A stretch of DNA of 64,000 nt from Nymphaea colorata (Eukaryota > Streptophyta > Magnoliopsida > Nymphaeales > Nymphaeaceae): assembly GCF_008831285.2 (NCBI RefSeq), contig NC_045144.1:20911716-20975715 (forward strand), written 5' to 3'. The notes below the pieces were generated by a model. It did not search any database. It was not told the DNA's origin and was given only the letters and a program-made list of their open reading frames with translations. Made by a program: the position numbers and the translations under genes. Within the stretch, counting starts at the first letter, position 1. Each line of letters begins with the position of its first letter. Shown piece after piece: positions 33,350 to 46,967 of this stretch.

Positions 33350-33871
33350 CCCCAATGTTATGTTTGGACATCGCATTTATACCTATACCGATGCAAACTG
33401 GGCAAGAGATCCCGATTATCGATGATCAGTTTCAGGTTTTTGTTTTTTCCTTGATTCTAATCTCATTTGTTGGAGTAGTAAAAAGCAGCGTGCGGTTGCT
33501 CGATCTAGCACTGAGGCAGAATATAGAGCGATGGTTGTTGGGATAGTTGAAGCGTCATGGTTACGCCATTTGCTTGGAGAACTCAGCCTTCCTATTGTTC
33601 AGTCATCGTTTATGTGACAACCAAAGTGCGATAAAAATTGCCTTCAACCCCGTTCTACATAATGGCACCAAACACATAGAGATTGATCAACACTTCATCC
33701 GTCAGAAACTTCATCCGTCAGAAGGTTGAAGAAGCCAAGATCTTGCCTACTTATATACCCACCAGTGAACAAGTAGCTGACCTCTTCACCAAAGGACTCA
33801 CAGGACAGCACTTCTCGGAATTGAAGAACAAGTTATGCATGATCAAATCTCATGCACAACTAGAGAGGGGC

Positions 33872-34151
33872 TGTTAAGTTTGTGCGCCCAGGATCGGGTC
33901 TGTCCAAACGACCCGATCCAATTCTTTTATATCCACACACCCAAATATACTAGGCGGTGGCATACTTGTAATTTTTTACATATTTTTGTACAAACTGTTG
34001 TAATCTGATTAGGTTATCTTAATAACAGTGATTAAGGATTGCAATGTGGTTTTCACGCCAACTGCACCTTCTCTTCCATCGGCTTCTACCTTCTCTACTC
34101 AATCACTCTTGTTTCAGGCTGGAGAGACACAGATTTTTGGAAAATCTTACA
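33872..34151 (+). repeat. Copia2 3' LTR
   Basis: 280 bases from TGTTAAGTTTGTGC to GGAAAATCTTACA, preceded by the purine tract AGAGAGGGGC. Confidence 0.93.
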
Positions 34152-34156
34152 ATTAG
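34152..34156. repeat. Copia2 target-site duplication ATTAG, right
   Basis: Matches 28568-28572 exactly. Confidence 0.93.
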
Positions 34157-34259
34157 GAGAAACAAGAAGATGAACAATTTATTAAACAAATAAACAAGAA
34201 TACCATGATAATGTTGTGATAATATGGTAAGACATACACAATTCTCAATAATTTTACTA

Positions 34260-34545
34260 TTGTATTAAAATTCTAAGGGTGACAAAATTTCTAATCATGC
34301 AAAAAACTTCAGCTTTGTGTCTCATAAGATAGACCCATGTAGATCGAGAAAAATTGTCTACTATAGTTAAGAAATAATGTGTGCTACTTAATGAAGATGT
34401 CTGGTACCCTTTCCAAACATAACAGTAAATCAATTCCAAAGGTGCATGACTAGAGATGGAACTACTTGGAAATGAAAGTCTAGTACTTTTAACAACAAAG
34501 CAAGTATCACAATGATCAAATGACATATAGGAATCAAGACAATGC
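34260..34545 (-). mobile_element. Copia integrase fragment
   Basis: Minus strand, reads as the start of a copia integrase: CDTCFVVKSTRLSFP, PLELIYCYVW, FLTIVDNFSRSTWVYLM. Only about 90 codons are present. It abuts the truncated hAT copy without a recognisable boundary element. Confidence 0.8.
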
Positions 34546-36335
34546 CTACAACAAACAATTTCAGGCATGATGAAAAAAGGAGAAAAGGATGTTGTGGATA
34601 AGCTTCTATTGAAGGCTATTGTAATGAATAACTTGTCTTTCAACTTGCTTCGATCAGTAGACTTCAAAAATTTTGTTGCTGCTGCTACAAACTTTGGACC
34701 AGGGTACATTCTCCCGAGCTCTGAAACAACGAGAACGAAACTACTAGATGAAGCAAGAAAAGATGCTCTAGTATATGTTGATGAAATGAAGAAAACATGG
34801 ACAGAATCTGGATGCACAATTATGTCTCATATTTGGAAAGACACGATTAGAAGCAAGTTCTATATAAACTTATTGGTGAGCTCTCCAACTGGCACCGTAT
34901 TTTGGAAGGCAAGTCAAGTTGAAAAAGGCCCTAAAAGTGCAGAATTTATAGTTGATTTTTTATCTCCAACTATAGAAGAAATTGGGGCAAACAATGTTGT
35001 ACAATTGTTACCGATAATGGAAGCAATTATAGAAAAGCAAAACGTATTCTTGAAGGAAAATATCCAAACATTTTTACCACATCTTGTGCTGCCCATTGCA
35101 TTGACTTAATGCTTGAAGACATTGATAGTTTAGAAGATGTGAAAAATATCATGTGCAAAGCAAGGCAGGCTGTCAAGTTCTTATATAATAAGCAACATGC
35201 TTTAGATATAATGAGAACTTATACAAAGGGAAAGGAGTTGAGGAGGCCCGGTGTGACTAGATTTGCCTCTCAATTTATTTGTTTGGATTCCATCTTAAAA
35301 CAAGAAGAGGGCCTGAAGTTTATGGTTGCCTCCAATGATTGGAGACATGTTGAAAACACTGAAAAAAATGATGCAAAAGAACTTACAAGGCTCATTCAAA
35401 ATGAAGATTTTTGGAGAAAGGGAAAAGAAATAATAAGGTTTGTTGAACCATTAGTGAGAGTACTTAAGATGGTAGATGGGGAAGGAGCCACTATGGGCTA
35501 TTTGTATGAAGCACTTGATAAAGGAGCTATCAAGAGTGCATGCAACAACGTGAGAGAAAAATATATGTCATATTGGAGTATAATTGACAAGAGATGGAAC
35601 CGTAATTTGAACAGTCCCATATATGCCGCAGCAGCTTATCTAAATCCTCATTTGTTTGGAATAATAAATTAAGGATGAATGATGAAGATTGGGAAGGTTT
35701 GGAGTTAACAAGAAAAAAACTTCTTGTTCCTGAGGATTGTGCAAATATGTCTCTTGAATTGGCCAAATATGAAGCCAGACATCCATCATTATTTCGTGGT
35801 GAGATATCCATGAATCTTATTGACACTTCTCATCCACGTAAGTGTCTCACTTTTTCTGAATTGTTGATGATTGGTTAAATATTTTAATTACAAATTTTGC
35901 GACTGTATGATTCTCAATTTTGTTTGTTGGTTTTTTTAAATTATGTTAGGTGTTTGGTGGTTGATATGTTGATGTTCTGTTCCTATTCTTCAAAGAGTAG
36001 CAATCAAAATTTTAAGCCAGCCATGCGGTGCATCAGCTTGCGAAAGAAATTGGAGTGCATTTGAAGCTGTTAATACAAAGAAGAGAAGCAATCTTTTACC
36101 ATCTAGAGTAACTGATTTGGTATTCATTAGAATGAACATGCATTTGCAAAGCATGGCTGCAGAAATGGCAAACATAAATGCAGATCGAATCTATATTGAC
36201 CATGTGAATCCATTTCCAGAAGCAGAAAATTTAGAGGTTGGGTTGTCTTCAGATTTAGAAGAAGAAGATGATGAAGAATGCGGACCAAGTAGAACCAATG
36301 AAGAAGATGACTCTACTTCATTGGATGAAGATTAA
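34545..36335 (+). pseudogene. Truncated hAT transposase copy (hAT2)
   Basis: About 1.79 kb closely similar to hAT1 but inverted relative to it. It starts inside the coding region (near IPGMMKK), so the BED finger is missing, and its similarity ends at the stop codon. The 111-base intron is kept (about 35836-35948), so it is a DNA-level copy and not a retrocopy. A 1-base deletion at about 35003 and another at about 35655 break the frame. At the site of the hAT1 nonsense codon hAT2 has lysine. Confidence 0.88.
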
Positions 36336-39300
36336 TGCTGTATACAATTCTTTTCCTCGAAGCAATTATATGTGATAGTTACTGGGATGACACTGCTTTT
36401 TTTTTCCCTTTGTGTTTGTATATGTGCCTTTTTTCCTTTCCTTGAAAGTTCACTCTTATAACACCACCACTAACCACATTGTTATCATCTTCCATTGAAT
36501 TGGCTGACAATTATCAACTCCTGTTTGTGTTGGTCATTTGTTTGTTGGACTTGGAAACATAGCTTCATGGATCAATGTTAACTGAGTTACATGTCAATAT
36601 TTCTAACAAAATGCAAAGCACGTGGTCAATAATATATTCCTTATTTTTTTGCAATTCATCGATATTGTTACTGTCCTGGTAGTGTCAGAACTGCAGGTGG
36701 CATTTGCTAGCTGTGACCAAGACAAACAGGGTCATCATTTACATCTCCTGCAGTTCTAGAGAATTACTTGAATGCGGGGCACTACTATCATCCATTCTTT
36801 ATGCAGTCCAGCAAGTCTTGCTTTCAATGGATGTTGATGGTGGGGAAGGTTTTGTTGATTATCCACCTATTGTATTCAGGCTTTTTGATCAGTAACCAAA
36901 CATTTTTTATTGAATATGCAGCAGAGAGATTTACTGCGGAACAGTCAATATTTGTCTTTTTTTATATTTAATTGTTATTATGACAGTTACAATATTCATT
37001 GTCGATTGTGTTGTTTAAAGCTTCAAATGCATATCCAGGGACTTGATCATTCATCTGTACCAATAACATTGCATAAGTTTTGCATAACATTTATTTAAAT
37101 AACTTTAGAAAATTTTGCCTTATTTTTCTCATTTGGTAAACTCCTTTGCTGCGAAAAACAATTATGCGACACAACTGAAGACAAGCACCCAGTTACATGC
37201 TTAGTTCATTCATGAACAAAGAAGGGCTTAAGTTGCCCGGAAGAAAATATTTCGAACACAGATTAGCATTTTGTTTAGCTGAATTGAGCTGATCAGCAAC
37301 CAGCTGTTGAGTTCATGGCATTTTTCACTTTCTGCAAAAGCAATGTGTGGCCAAAGAAAGTGCTTCATCCACCTGTTCAGGGGCTGAACTCGAATACAAA
37401 TCAAGTCGAAGATTGTGTCTCTTTATTGGCATAATATGATAATCTGCCTAACCCACCTTGCTTATATTGGCTGCTAGAAGAGCAAGCATCTGTACATGGG
37501 TGGAATGCCTGGCAAGGGTTGTTCAACATTTAATGCGCAGAACAGAAAGCGTTTGGTTTGTTTCGAGCATCTTTTCACCTGCTTACAATCAGGAAGACTA
37601 CTTAGAACCATCGACCTAACATGGCACAAAAATATTCAGTTGGTAATGGTGGTCCAATTGATATACATCGCCGATATGTACGATGATGAGATGCATCAAA
37701 TCACATGGAAACGAATCATATAGAAAAATGTATAGACTTGCTGTAGGTTGGCTCTTTCCAGTCTGGCTTGAAGCGTGGTTGGAGTCATTAATAAGATACA
37801 ACTATAGAGAGGGAGAGCTTTGGCGGGCCATGAAGAAGGCCACGGAAAGAAAGAGAGACTGTGCTCTGGTGGGCCATTAAGCCACCACTCAGAGCCCTGA
37901 ATTTCCACAAGGGCCCATGGAAGAACCTCCCCTATCTAGTTGTTCTTTCCAAGTAAAACCTTTTCCTCATCTTAGGCAATTTCTAAATTTGAGCATTCTA
38001 TTTTCCTTTTTGCCAATTCCTGATTTACTTTTCTATTTATGACAAAGGGGGAGTGTATGATCAAGAATATTACGGCATTTTACTTGTGATTTTACGTGGT
38101 GGAATGTTATAATATACATGTCACCCTCACTATGTCCAAGTCAACTGTAAATGTTTAAAAATGTGTGCATATGACTTCTCGAACCAACCGACGAACCATA
38201 CTTTTTGTCAAACTTGTAAGGCCTTTTTAGTCTTGAAACTTCTGCTTTTTCCCCATTAATTTTAAGAACTCCCATGCCACTAACTCAAATAGAAGATTGA
38301 TGAAATTTAGAAAACCAGAAAGGTATTTGAAAAAATTGTTAAGTGGGTGATTACAAAAATATCTCCTTTGACTAGAAAAGAAAAAGTAGTAGAGAAAAAA
38401 GAAAAAAACAAGGGTTGTTGGAAAGGACATGATAAGAACTTGCATATCAACCCGGTGATCAGTTGCTGGCGAATGAAGCAATCGTGGTCAGACAGCAAAG
38501 TAAAGAATTGGTTTGGAAGTTTGGGTTCTATTTCCTTACAAATGTTTGTATCTGTTACGCGGTCTCGATTGATCTATTTGAAACTGCAGTGAGTAATGTC
38601 AACTGAAACCTCTATTTCAAATCAGCTGGTTAACGTTGTGGTTGGATGGCTTTTTTCTTTATTATTATGCATCACTAAAAACCATCACAAAAAGTGAATT
38701 TTGTCGCTACAAGCCATGGTCAAGTAATTGGTCATTTCCAATATATCTTTTGTGACAGTTTTTATCAATGTAAAATAAATAAAACCATTCGACCATAGAA
38801 GTCACTGGTTGATTTCAATTATTCTCTCTCTCTCTCCCTATATATATATACACACACACATGCCTTCGAAGAAACGGTACTCTTCATCCAATTCTTTGAC
38901 AATCCATTCAGTTGAACAAATGATCTTGTGTGGAGAGCCTGCGGCGGCTGAACCAATTTACAACACGATTTCACATATCTCCATTGGTTATCAAATGTTT
39001 GATACAGTGTAATATGTGATACAACTTTTTATTTATTTTGCTAGTTGTCCCGAACCAATTATAAGATTCCTCTTCAATCGACGTTTGTAAGTTCATATCT
39101 ATGATGGTGCCACGTGTGCGGGCACGCGCACGCTATGACCATTTGTCCATGAAATTTAGTTGGATTTCTCTTTCATACTTACTTTTTTCCTGGAAGTTAA
39201 CTCATCATTATCAATGTGATCTACAAGGCACCTAAAAGCGCCCCTTCCTAAGTTGGTCACATGTGAACGAGTTAGCTGTCTCAGTCACATAAAGCATAAG

Positions 39301-40338
39301 TTTTTCCCTTCTCTTCTTTGGACTCAAGGTGTCAAGTGTCAACAGCATGTGGGTTTGTCTCTGGACACATGTGAATTTATTATAAAACTGAAGACATGTG
39401 AATTTCAACTTAAACAAATCCTTTGTTATGGAACTAAAACCGGTGAATTTAAACGATATGTTCCGGATTCAATGTTCAGACAGCATAAGTTGGCCTCCAA
39501 ATGCAGCACCCACGCTAATATCGGCAAACATCCATGATGAAAATGGATGATGGGGTTCTCAGATCTTGAGAATATGATTTGCCATACTATGGAACTGCTC
39601 ATATCTTTTCAAGGTGAACAAAGTACTTGTAAATTCCTTATTAGACATTAATGTTCCAAATGCACCAAATCTCTCAGATGAATGATGATTTGAAGAGCTT
39701 TCTCAAGGGGTAGTGTGAATATTTGCAATGTTCCCTGTTATACGTGGATGATCAGAACTTCTGCACCATCAAGCCATGAAAGCGTAAGAGTTGGTATTCA
39801 AGTGCCACCAAATTTTATGCAGCCTACAAGGCTAACTTTTTTTTTTTCATGGACAAAATGCATCATCTATCATGCAATAATATTTATTCTCTATAATATT
39901 CAAGTCTAAATCCATCTGATCACTTTGGTCTATTGGCCAGATCGGGAATGCTGAACATTGATCAATAAATTCAAAGGTTTACCAATTAAAGGATGGCTTT
40001 TCGAGCTGTTTCATCTCTTTTACATGGAACAAATAAATATAGAATTAAATCAAATTTCCAAAATACCCTTCTAGAAATTATCATGTAGTCTTTGAAACTC
40101 ATTAATTAGTCGTTTTATTGAAGAAAATAGTTAAAAAAAATCACTTTGGATTCATCCAGTTCTGGACATCACCTAGAGATTCATTGTCACGAAAGTTCAC
40201 AAGACACTGACAAGTCCTAGCAGGCCCAAATACCATCTTATTCGTTTCAGAATAATGAAAATACAGTGACCTGCTCAGTCGGTCCAATTCAACACCGCTA
40301 GCTTAAGCACATCAAAATGGACTATGTATCTGATTCAA

Positions 40339-40413
<75 letters not shown>

Positions 40414-40838
40414 TTTTGGTGAATTATCCAAGTTGATGCTGATAAAATGTTTCCCATATTTAAGAAAGTTGAGATGTTCTAAGTTGTTTTCCGAAGGTTT
40501 TACCTCGTTGAAAAACATCGTTAGAAAATTGATAATATGTCGCTGCAGTAAACAACCGGATCAGCTTTCAAAAATACCCATGAGATGACATTAATCAATA
40601 ACCATGTTTTTCAAGAGCTTTATTACTACAGCAATGTTAATGTGAAGGGATGGCCGCAGACAGCTTCTTACATCCTTATGCTTTCTTTTCAATTATAATT
40701 CACTTTGCATGTGTAAATCGGGACGAAAAAAGTTTCTCTGTACATATTATGCTCTAGGCTTATTCACTAGACTTATACAGATCATAACATATGCTCTAGG
40801 CGTATTTCCTAAACTTATATGGATCATATTGATGCTCC
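36336..40838. other. Unassigned region
   Basis: No gene that I can support. A stretch at about 36690-36890 has CTGCAG-bordered open frames that might be exon remnants, but I recognise no protein. At about 38043-38080 a purine tract AAAGGGGGAG followed by TGTATGATCAAG looks like the join of a copia body and an LTR. The (AT)n run at 40340-40411 is described separately. Confidence 0.5.
40340..40411. repeat. (AT)n microsatellite
   Basis: Perfect AT repeat of about 72 bases. Confidence 0.95.
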
Positions 40839-43578
40839 TCACTCTGGAACTCTCCGACCATATCTTTTTGAAAGCTCCCTAATGAGAGGCTTCTCATTAG
40901 CACCATGCGGCCCATCAAAAGTATCATGCTTCGAGATGCTCTCAACCTGAAATTAACGGATCAAAGTTACAAAACTTAGCAGGAACCAGAAAAGTTCAAT
41001 GAACTATGAACCTCCACTCACCCATGTCCTAAGTGGAGTAAAGCATGCTTTAACACCTTCAAACTTTGGCTGAAGGAGACTTTTTCCTTTCACCTTAATG
41101 TCCTCGTTCTTCCCGACATAGAGAAAAAATAATGAAGGTTAAACCATCAAAACAGTAGCATAAGTACACAGGTATATTTATGCAGTACAAGGATATGAGC
41201 AAATTGCTATTCGAAGTATACACAGTTCTTGTTGTACGTGCATGCATATGACTTTATAGTTTATACCAAACCAGTACTATCAGTCTCAACAAAAATATGG
41301 TCAACGCAATTCCAAGTGTTGTATTGCATCATAAACTCTAAGAGTCTAAATAGATAGACATGTTAAGCACTGAGCTATACATAATGAAGAAACTGGCAGT
41401 GAATTGTAGGATCAATTTGAAGTTCCTAAGCAGAATGGTATATCCATGCGTTTACTCACTAAAACATCCACAACAGAGAACTGCGTTTCTTTCCACCTTC
41501 GCAATAATTAGTTTCCTTCTCCCACAATAGAAAATGGTCATTACGCCCATGAACGTGCAATATCCAGATATAGGTTATTCTCATGTTCCAAAATTTCAGC
41601 CTTGAGTAATGGAAACTGGACACTGTCAGACGGATTATTTAACAAATCTCACTGTATCATTCATCTAAACTTAAGATAATATGAAGACCAGTTGATTGCT
41701 GTCAAAATGAGAAACTTAAGCAATCAGCTATCTCGTTCAGAGAACAAGTTACAAAAGGTACTGCAAATTATTTCAATCTACGGCATGCGCTTCACTGGCT
41801 GAAGCACATGCCTCACAGTGGTCCACACTTGAAGCCTGAGACAAGCTTCAGGAAAAGTATTACCTTTTAGTAAAAAATTAAAACAAAGGTTCACACATGA
41901 TGCGCCTAATGATAAGCAAGGCATTAATGATGACCTTTTAGGCACCTGCAAGTAGTGAGGATGACATGGTTTGCCATCCTGTCACATGCAAAAAGCCCAT
42001 TTTGTGCAACAGGTGGAACCGTGGAAGTGAGCCTAATCTATGTTTTGTACTTTTTTTTATGCAAAATACCAACTTATTACAATAAGAAAAATAAAGAGAA
42101 CAAATTTTTTTTATTTCTTCAACAATTTCATAGTTAACAATTACGCATAGTACTTCTATTTACATGCAAAAGTAACAATCAAGTGATCTATTTTAATATA
42201 TTGCATTTTAAAAAGATTAAATGGATAATCTCAAAATTTTCAAAAATAAAGAGACATGATATTTTTCTTAGAAGTTTTTTGGTGACCATCTGTAATGTTC
42301 TATACAAATTCCGAAAGAATGTTGTCACTTGCTGCATGACAAAAGTAAAAATTATCTAAAGACCATCCAACTTTTGGATGATTTAGATAATAATGTGATG
42401 TAAATGTATTTTATTGTGCTTTTAGTTTTTTTTGTCAAGTTTTCACTATTTGTATGAATATTATATGTTTTATAATTATAATCATGAAAATTATGCCTCA
42501 CCTCATGATGGACTCACTGCCTCGGTTCGCCTCATGACATTTAACAACATTTGTATTTATATCACAAAGCAGCATTTTATGGCATTATATCTCACTAGGG
42601 ATCATGACAGTTATTCGTAGCCCTCTGACAACTGGTCATTTAGCCTGACATTCTCCTACTCGACTAAAGAAAAATGCCTGAGCAATGGAAGGTTAGTAAT
42701 GCAGATTATAGTTGACTGCTTGAACAGTAATAATATGTTGTACTTACAGATTGCAAGTCTAACTGTGAGGCAGCAAAAGCAAATGTGATAGTTGCAGCCC
42801 CAAAAACAATCATTGTAGCAACAACAAAGCTTTTCCAACTACAGAAAAGGAAGACAACATAAGAGACTCCCAGAGAAAATACTTCTATCCAGCTAAAATA
42901 ACTAGAAAAATCATGGCTGACAGAGATTTTGGTATAAAGTTAGGGGCAAACTAATTTCACAAGAATGAAACTGCTAGGAACAATTTGTGCTATATACATT
43001 CTCCACGGACAGAAAACGTTTTCAAAGGGTCCACTATTCTGCAGACGAAACTTATGGAGAGAGAATATTTTTCAGGAGTTCTTGCATCTAAATAGCGAAT
43101 GAAGATGGTTGCATGTAAGAGTTTTCTATCCTAACAAAAACTGGTCCCACAAACGAAACTGAATTATAGGTGATTATAACCCTTGAGGAAAATAATTTAG
43201 ATGACCAAGACCGTACCTGAACTAACAGATTGGTTTTTGGATATATGAAAACAATCTCTCAGTTAAAACTGGTTGACAAACATCAGAAGTCCAAAGATTT
43301 ATTGTCCTTATGGTAGGTGAGCTATGACTATGTTTTTCTTCTTTAAAAGAACATTAGGTTCCATGTAAAGAACGGATCACAACTAGCAGAAATTTCATTA
43401 TGGAACCAAAGACATGTTCAAGATTTTCCTGGAAATTAGTAGTAGAAAGTCATGCTGACAACAGATGATGAGCAAATTATTTCACTGACATGGGACTTAC
43501 TTTGTGAAATTCCCTCAGCCATGGCCCTCAATTTCTTAGCATCACTATTTGTGGCCTTGTCACGCCTTAATTCGTTCG
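40839..43578 (-). CDS. Candidate spliced gene for a small membrane protein
   Basis: Four possible minus-strand exons: 43501-43578 (charged, KATNSDAKKLRAMAEGISQ), 42748-42838 (a hydrophobic span FVVATMIVFGAATITFAFA), 41022-41108 (NEDIKVKGKSLLQPKFEG) and 40839-40946 (ending RELSKRYGRRVPE, stop TGA). The last three have consistent phase 0 borders with GTAAGT or GTGAGT donors and AG acceptors. The join between the first two is off by one base, so an exon or a start may be missed there. The likely 5' end is the GC-rich segment at 45930-46330. Predicted: one membrane segment with a basic C-terminal tail. I do not recognise the family. It is the only non-RING host gene in the window that may be intact. 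Confidence 0.45.
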
Positions 43579-46500
43579 CTGTTGAGGCTGGAATTGACTG
43601 ATCAGAATTGGGCAAGCTCCACCTATTAAATCATTTAGATTTTTCACATCATCAATACTTTGTGTGGCTTCATTTTGCAAACTTACTTCACCAGACTCCA
43701 GAGCTAATGATAAATAGGGAATGTGTTCACCTAGTTGATTCCAGTGATTGAAGTTAAAGCTAGTACTAAAGGGCACTACACAATTACAAATTAAATAAGG
43801 GGAACACATATTGACACTGTTCATGTAAATAGCAAGATCAATTTAACATACTCTGTGGATGCTTTAATGGGACACATACATGTAAAACCAGTAATGGCTT
43901 GAGTAACACACTTTAAATCAGTTAAGATTGTCATTGGTTTGTTCCTAGAATTTTTATTGCATTGAACTGTCACTTGTCTGAAGACTCAGGAATAAAGCAA
44001 GCAGGAGGTAAGCAGAGAAAGCAAGGATAATATAGCAACAAAGTGAAAATCTCAAGAAACTCATTGTTGATTTGTTTGGAGTCTTGGACATCTTATTATT
44101 CAGGCAACAGTGCATGATTAGAGCAGTAATTCTTACAATTACATAATGAGATATATACAAAGACCTAGTAAAATTCTACGTGCCTTACGTTGAATGATGA
44201 TTACATGTTTGGCCACATTTTCTCTATCATCATTTTCAAGTTACAAATGGTCCGTTTGATTGATGACTTGTGCTTAAGGAATCAATGTCCTGTCTTAGTC
44301 TAGCCATTTAATGAATATGTTAGGTACAAGGATTCTATAACAAACAAATTGAATATGCTTCTATTAGTTGAAAATGTTGATTAAGAGAATTAACCAATTA
44401 AGTATTATTCCCTTGGTTAGATGTTGATAATCACAATAAATATCCAGTTCATCAAGTCAAGTGAACGATGTATACTGAGATTGCAACCATTACAGATGCC
44501 ACCGATCCCAATTTGACTTCCTTCTTAGATGAAGTGATGTTGTCTTGCATTCCACTAGTCCAAAATATGATGTTTCTTCGCATAGGCACACAACATGCTG
44601 AGACATTCATTATTATGTTGGCATCTCAAATCCAATCGTACAGGATAAACACTCATAATTAAAGGACTTTTTTCTCGTTTTGCTAGCCATTTCTCTTGTG
44701 TTACTTTTGGATACAACGACATATCAAAAGATAGAATTTACTGTACCTAGATGCGAATTTGAGGGTTAAGCACAATGTTTGGCTCTGGGAAACTGTAGTC
44801 ATAGATTCAGACATCTACCCTTGTGAATATTATGTACTTATTTTCCTGCTCAATGCAGAAATAAATATCTGTCATCAGCTTCTCTTTTCTAATTAATAGA
44901 AATATGTGATTTTCTTTGCAATCTTTGGTACTTTTCTTTAACATATTTATAGGACTTCTTTATTGAGGAAAAATATTTGGCAGAGTCCTCTACGAACATG
45001 GACACTAAAAGATTTTTAAGTTATCAAACACACCTTTCGATTAAAATTTAACTAGTCACTCATGTAGTTCGGTCTCATGATTAATAATGGTCGCACAATT
45101 ATTTTCACGGTCTCCAGTATTGAAAAAGGAAGAAAGGAGCAGTTAATTGGACTTCTCCAATGCTTTTAACTTCCGGGCTACTAGTTTGAACATAAAGATT
45201 TTGCACTTAATCCTTCGCCAATTATATTCTTAGAGTCCTTCACCCACTAAGTAACTGGTCAATTTTGTACAACTTTGGCCAACATCAACCGATAAATTGT
45301 ATAGTTCTCGTCTACAAATATGCAAAAGACCCAGATAAAAAACTGGTGAAATCATAACCAAGAAAAGCAAGCAAAGAGTTGGTGAAGCAAAAAACAAACA
45401 TACATAAATCATAAAGGATGCATCCATCTATACGAGCAAGTGCTTGCATAGAGAATTTGAATGTATTGTCGTTTTAAAATATCAACTAATCAAGGACAAA
45501 TAATTGATGAGGAAAACAGAGAAGTCAGTGGTTGTTGTTCTTTCATTCATGCATAAAATTCAGGAAATTCTGTGGAATTAAAATAAGTTACGCTAAACTC
45601 CTTGTGTCCGACAAGCGGCAGTTCCACTAATCCTTGCTTCTAAATACACGGGAAGACACCCAAATAGAAAAAGAAGAAGAAGAAGAAGAGAAGGAAAGCC
45701 TCAAAGTAGCATTTCTCCGAGCACAAGTTATGATCGGAGAGTTAAAACTTACTAAGTAATTAACATAATACTTTATAATGGAGAAGCAGAATAAGAAAAA
45801 GCAAGACAATTTCATCCAGCTCGTAGCTAATTCGGTAAATTGAACAAAGAAACTCCAATGTAAAACCGGAAAGGTGATCACGACAACTTTCCATTAACCA
45901 ACGAGAAAGACGATAAATAGCCTAAAAGCCATGTCAGTCAACCCAGAAAAGCTCCCAACCTTCTCGGCCAAAGTACCGGCGGCAAGGAGACGAAAGCACG
46001 AAGTGGGTTCACTGCGTCCAGGGAACGGCGAGAAGAAGGATCCGATGATTGGGGAGCGACCATTTGGAGTAGGCAGAGAGTGTGGACAGCGAGGACGGCC
46101 GATCGGTCTTCAACGGGAGGGAGTGGCGAAGGACCTCAGGGAGGACGTCGGCGGCCGCCGACGAGGAGGAAGCTGGTGGGGAGGACGACGGAGAAGGAGG
46201 AGAGGGAAGTCTCTGAGCGAGACGAGCCGCAGCGTGCTGGACTCCTGAAGGAAGAAGGAGCCCTCCTTGCTCGCCAATCGCCCCGCAAGAAGCTCATCCC
46301 CTTTCCTCTCTCTCCCCCGGAAGTTCAGGCTCTGAATGGTCCTCGCGTCCCATTCGTATATGAGGCTGAGCCATGTTATTTTCATGTAGGTCCATCCTTT
46401 ATAGGATATTGACGTATTCGAGCTTCAATTTTATTTCTATTTTCCCAGTCCGGTTATAGCATTTGAAAATAGTGCTTGTGAATCGTGACTAATTTTGCTA

Positions 46501-46967
46501 GTAAAGTTAATTCTTCATCAAGTGATATTAGCACTCAAAAAACTCAACAAAAAAAATGAAGTCATGAAAGTACAATATTGTAGTATACCATAGGTTGATT
46601 TAAATTTCAAAGCAACTTGGACTCAAAGACAGGAAGAAGGTTGAAGAATGATGTCGATTTTAGTCTTTCTATTTGCATGACATCAAAATTGGATGTTTCC
46701 TCTTCTAACCTAAAAAAATTGGAACGTATAGAGAGTTGCCTGAATTTCGAACTCTGGATACCAACTTTTTGACAAACCCCACAACTACAATAGACTTCCT
46801 TAAGGAAAATTAAATACAACAAGTTCAGGCGAGTTTATATGCATGCCAAGGAATTAACCAAGCATTAAAACTGATCATTACATATTAATATTATATAATT
46901 TGATCGAATGTAATTGATTTACATCTTTAGTCAACAAAGATCAAAGAAGAAGAAAATAATAAAAACA
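43579..46967. other. Mostly unassigned, with a GC-rich segment
   Basis: The segment 45930-46330 is much more GC-rich than its surroundings and could be the promoter and first exon of the minus-strand gene ending at 40839. The minus strand there has an ATG-started frame beginning MVAPQSSDPSSRRS (near 46065) that ends at a GTACTT donor-like site, but its phase does not fit the next exon I found. Elsewhere I see no gene. The last 100 bases before 46968 are the 3' flank of C2. Confidence 0.4.

Larger units (their letters stand above)
31890..33870 (+). pseudogene. Copia2 reverse transcriptase and RNase H, interrupted
   Basis: RT pieces: GSKWVYKMKYKSDGSIDRYK (31967), LDVKMSSF with a frameshift (32165), [12 protein letters not shown] (32202) and [10 protein letters not shown] (32289). 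The YVDD box is damaged near 32430. RNase H begins with ARPDI-like RSDIVYTVNQISQFMHAP (32748), is split by the TRIM at 32887-33344, and resumes with YTYTDANW (33382) and RSSTEAEYRAM-like sequence near 33500. Confidence 0.88.
28573..34151 (+). mobile_element. Ty1/copia LTR retrotransposon Copia2, degenerate
   Basis: A 5579 bp element with LTRs at 28573-28854 and 33872-34151, TG...CA ends and a perfect 5 bp target duplication. Domains run gag, zinc knuckle, protease, integrase, RT, RNase H, each with stops or frameshifts. A 458 bp TRIM is inserted in RNase H. The LTRs differ at 12 of 280 aligned positions plus a 2-base indel. It cannot make its own proteins now. Confidence 0.95.

Noticed and set aside
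46080-46412. Arg-rich plus-strand protein of 110 residues
   Set aside because: It lies in a GC-rich, likely promoter or 5' exon segment of a minus-strand gene and is low in complexity.
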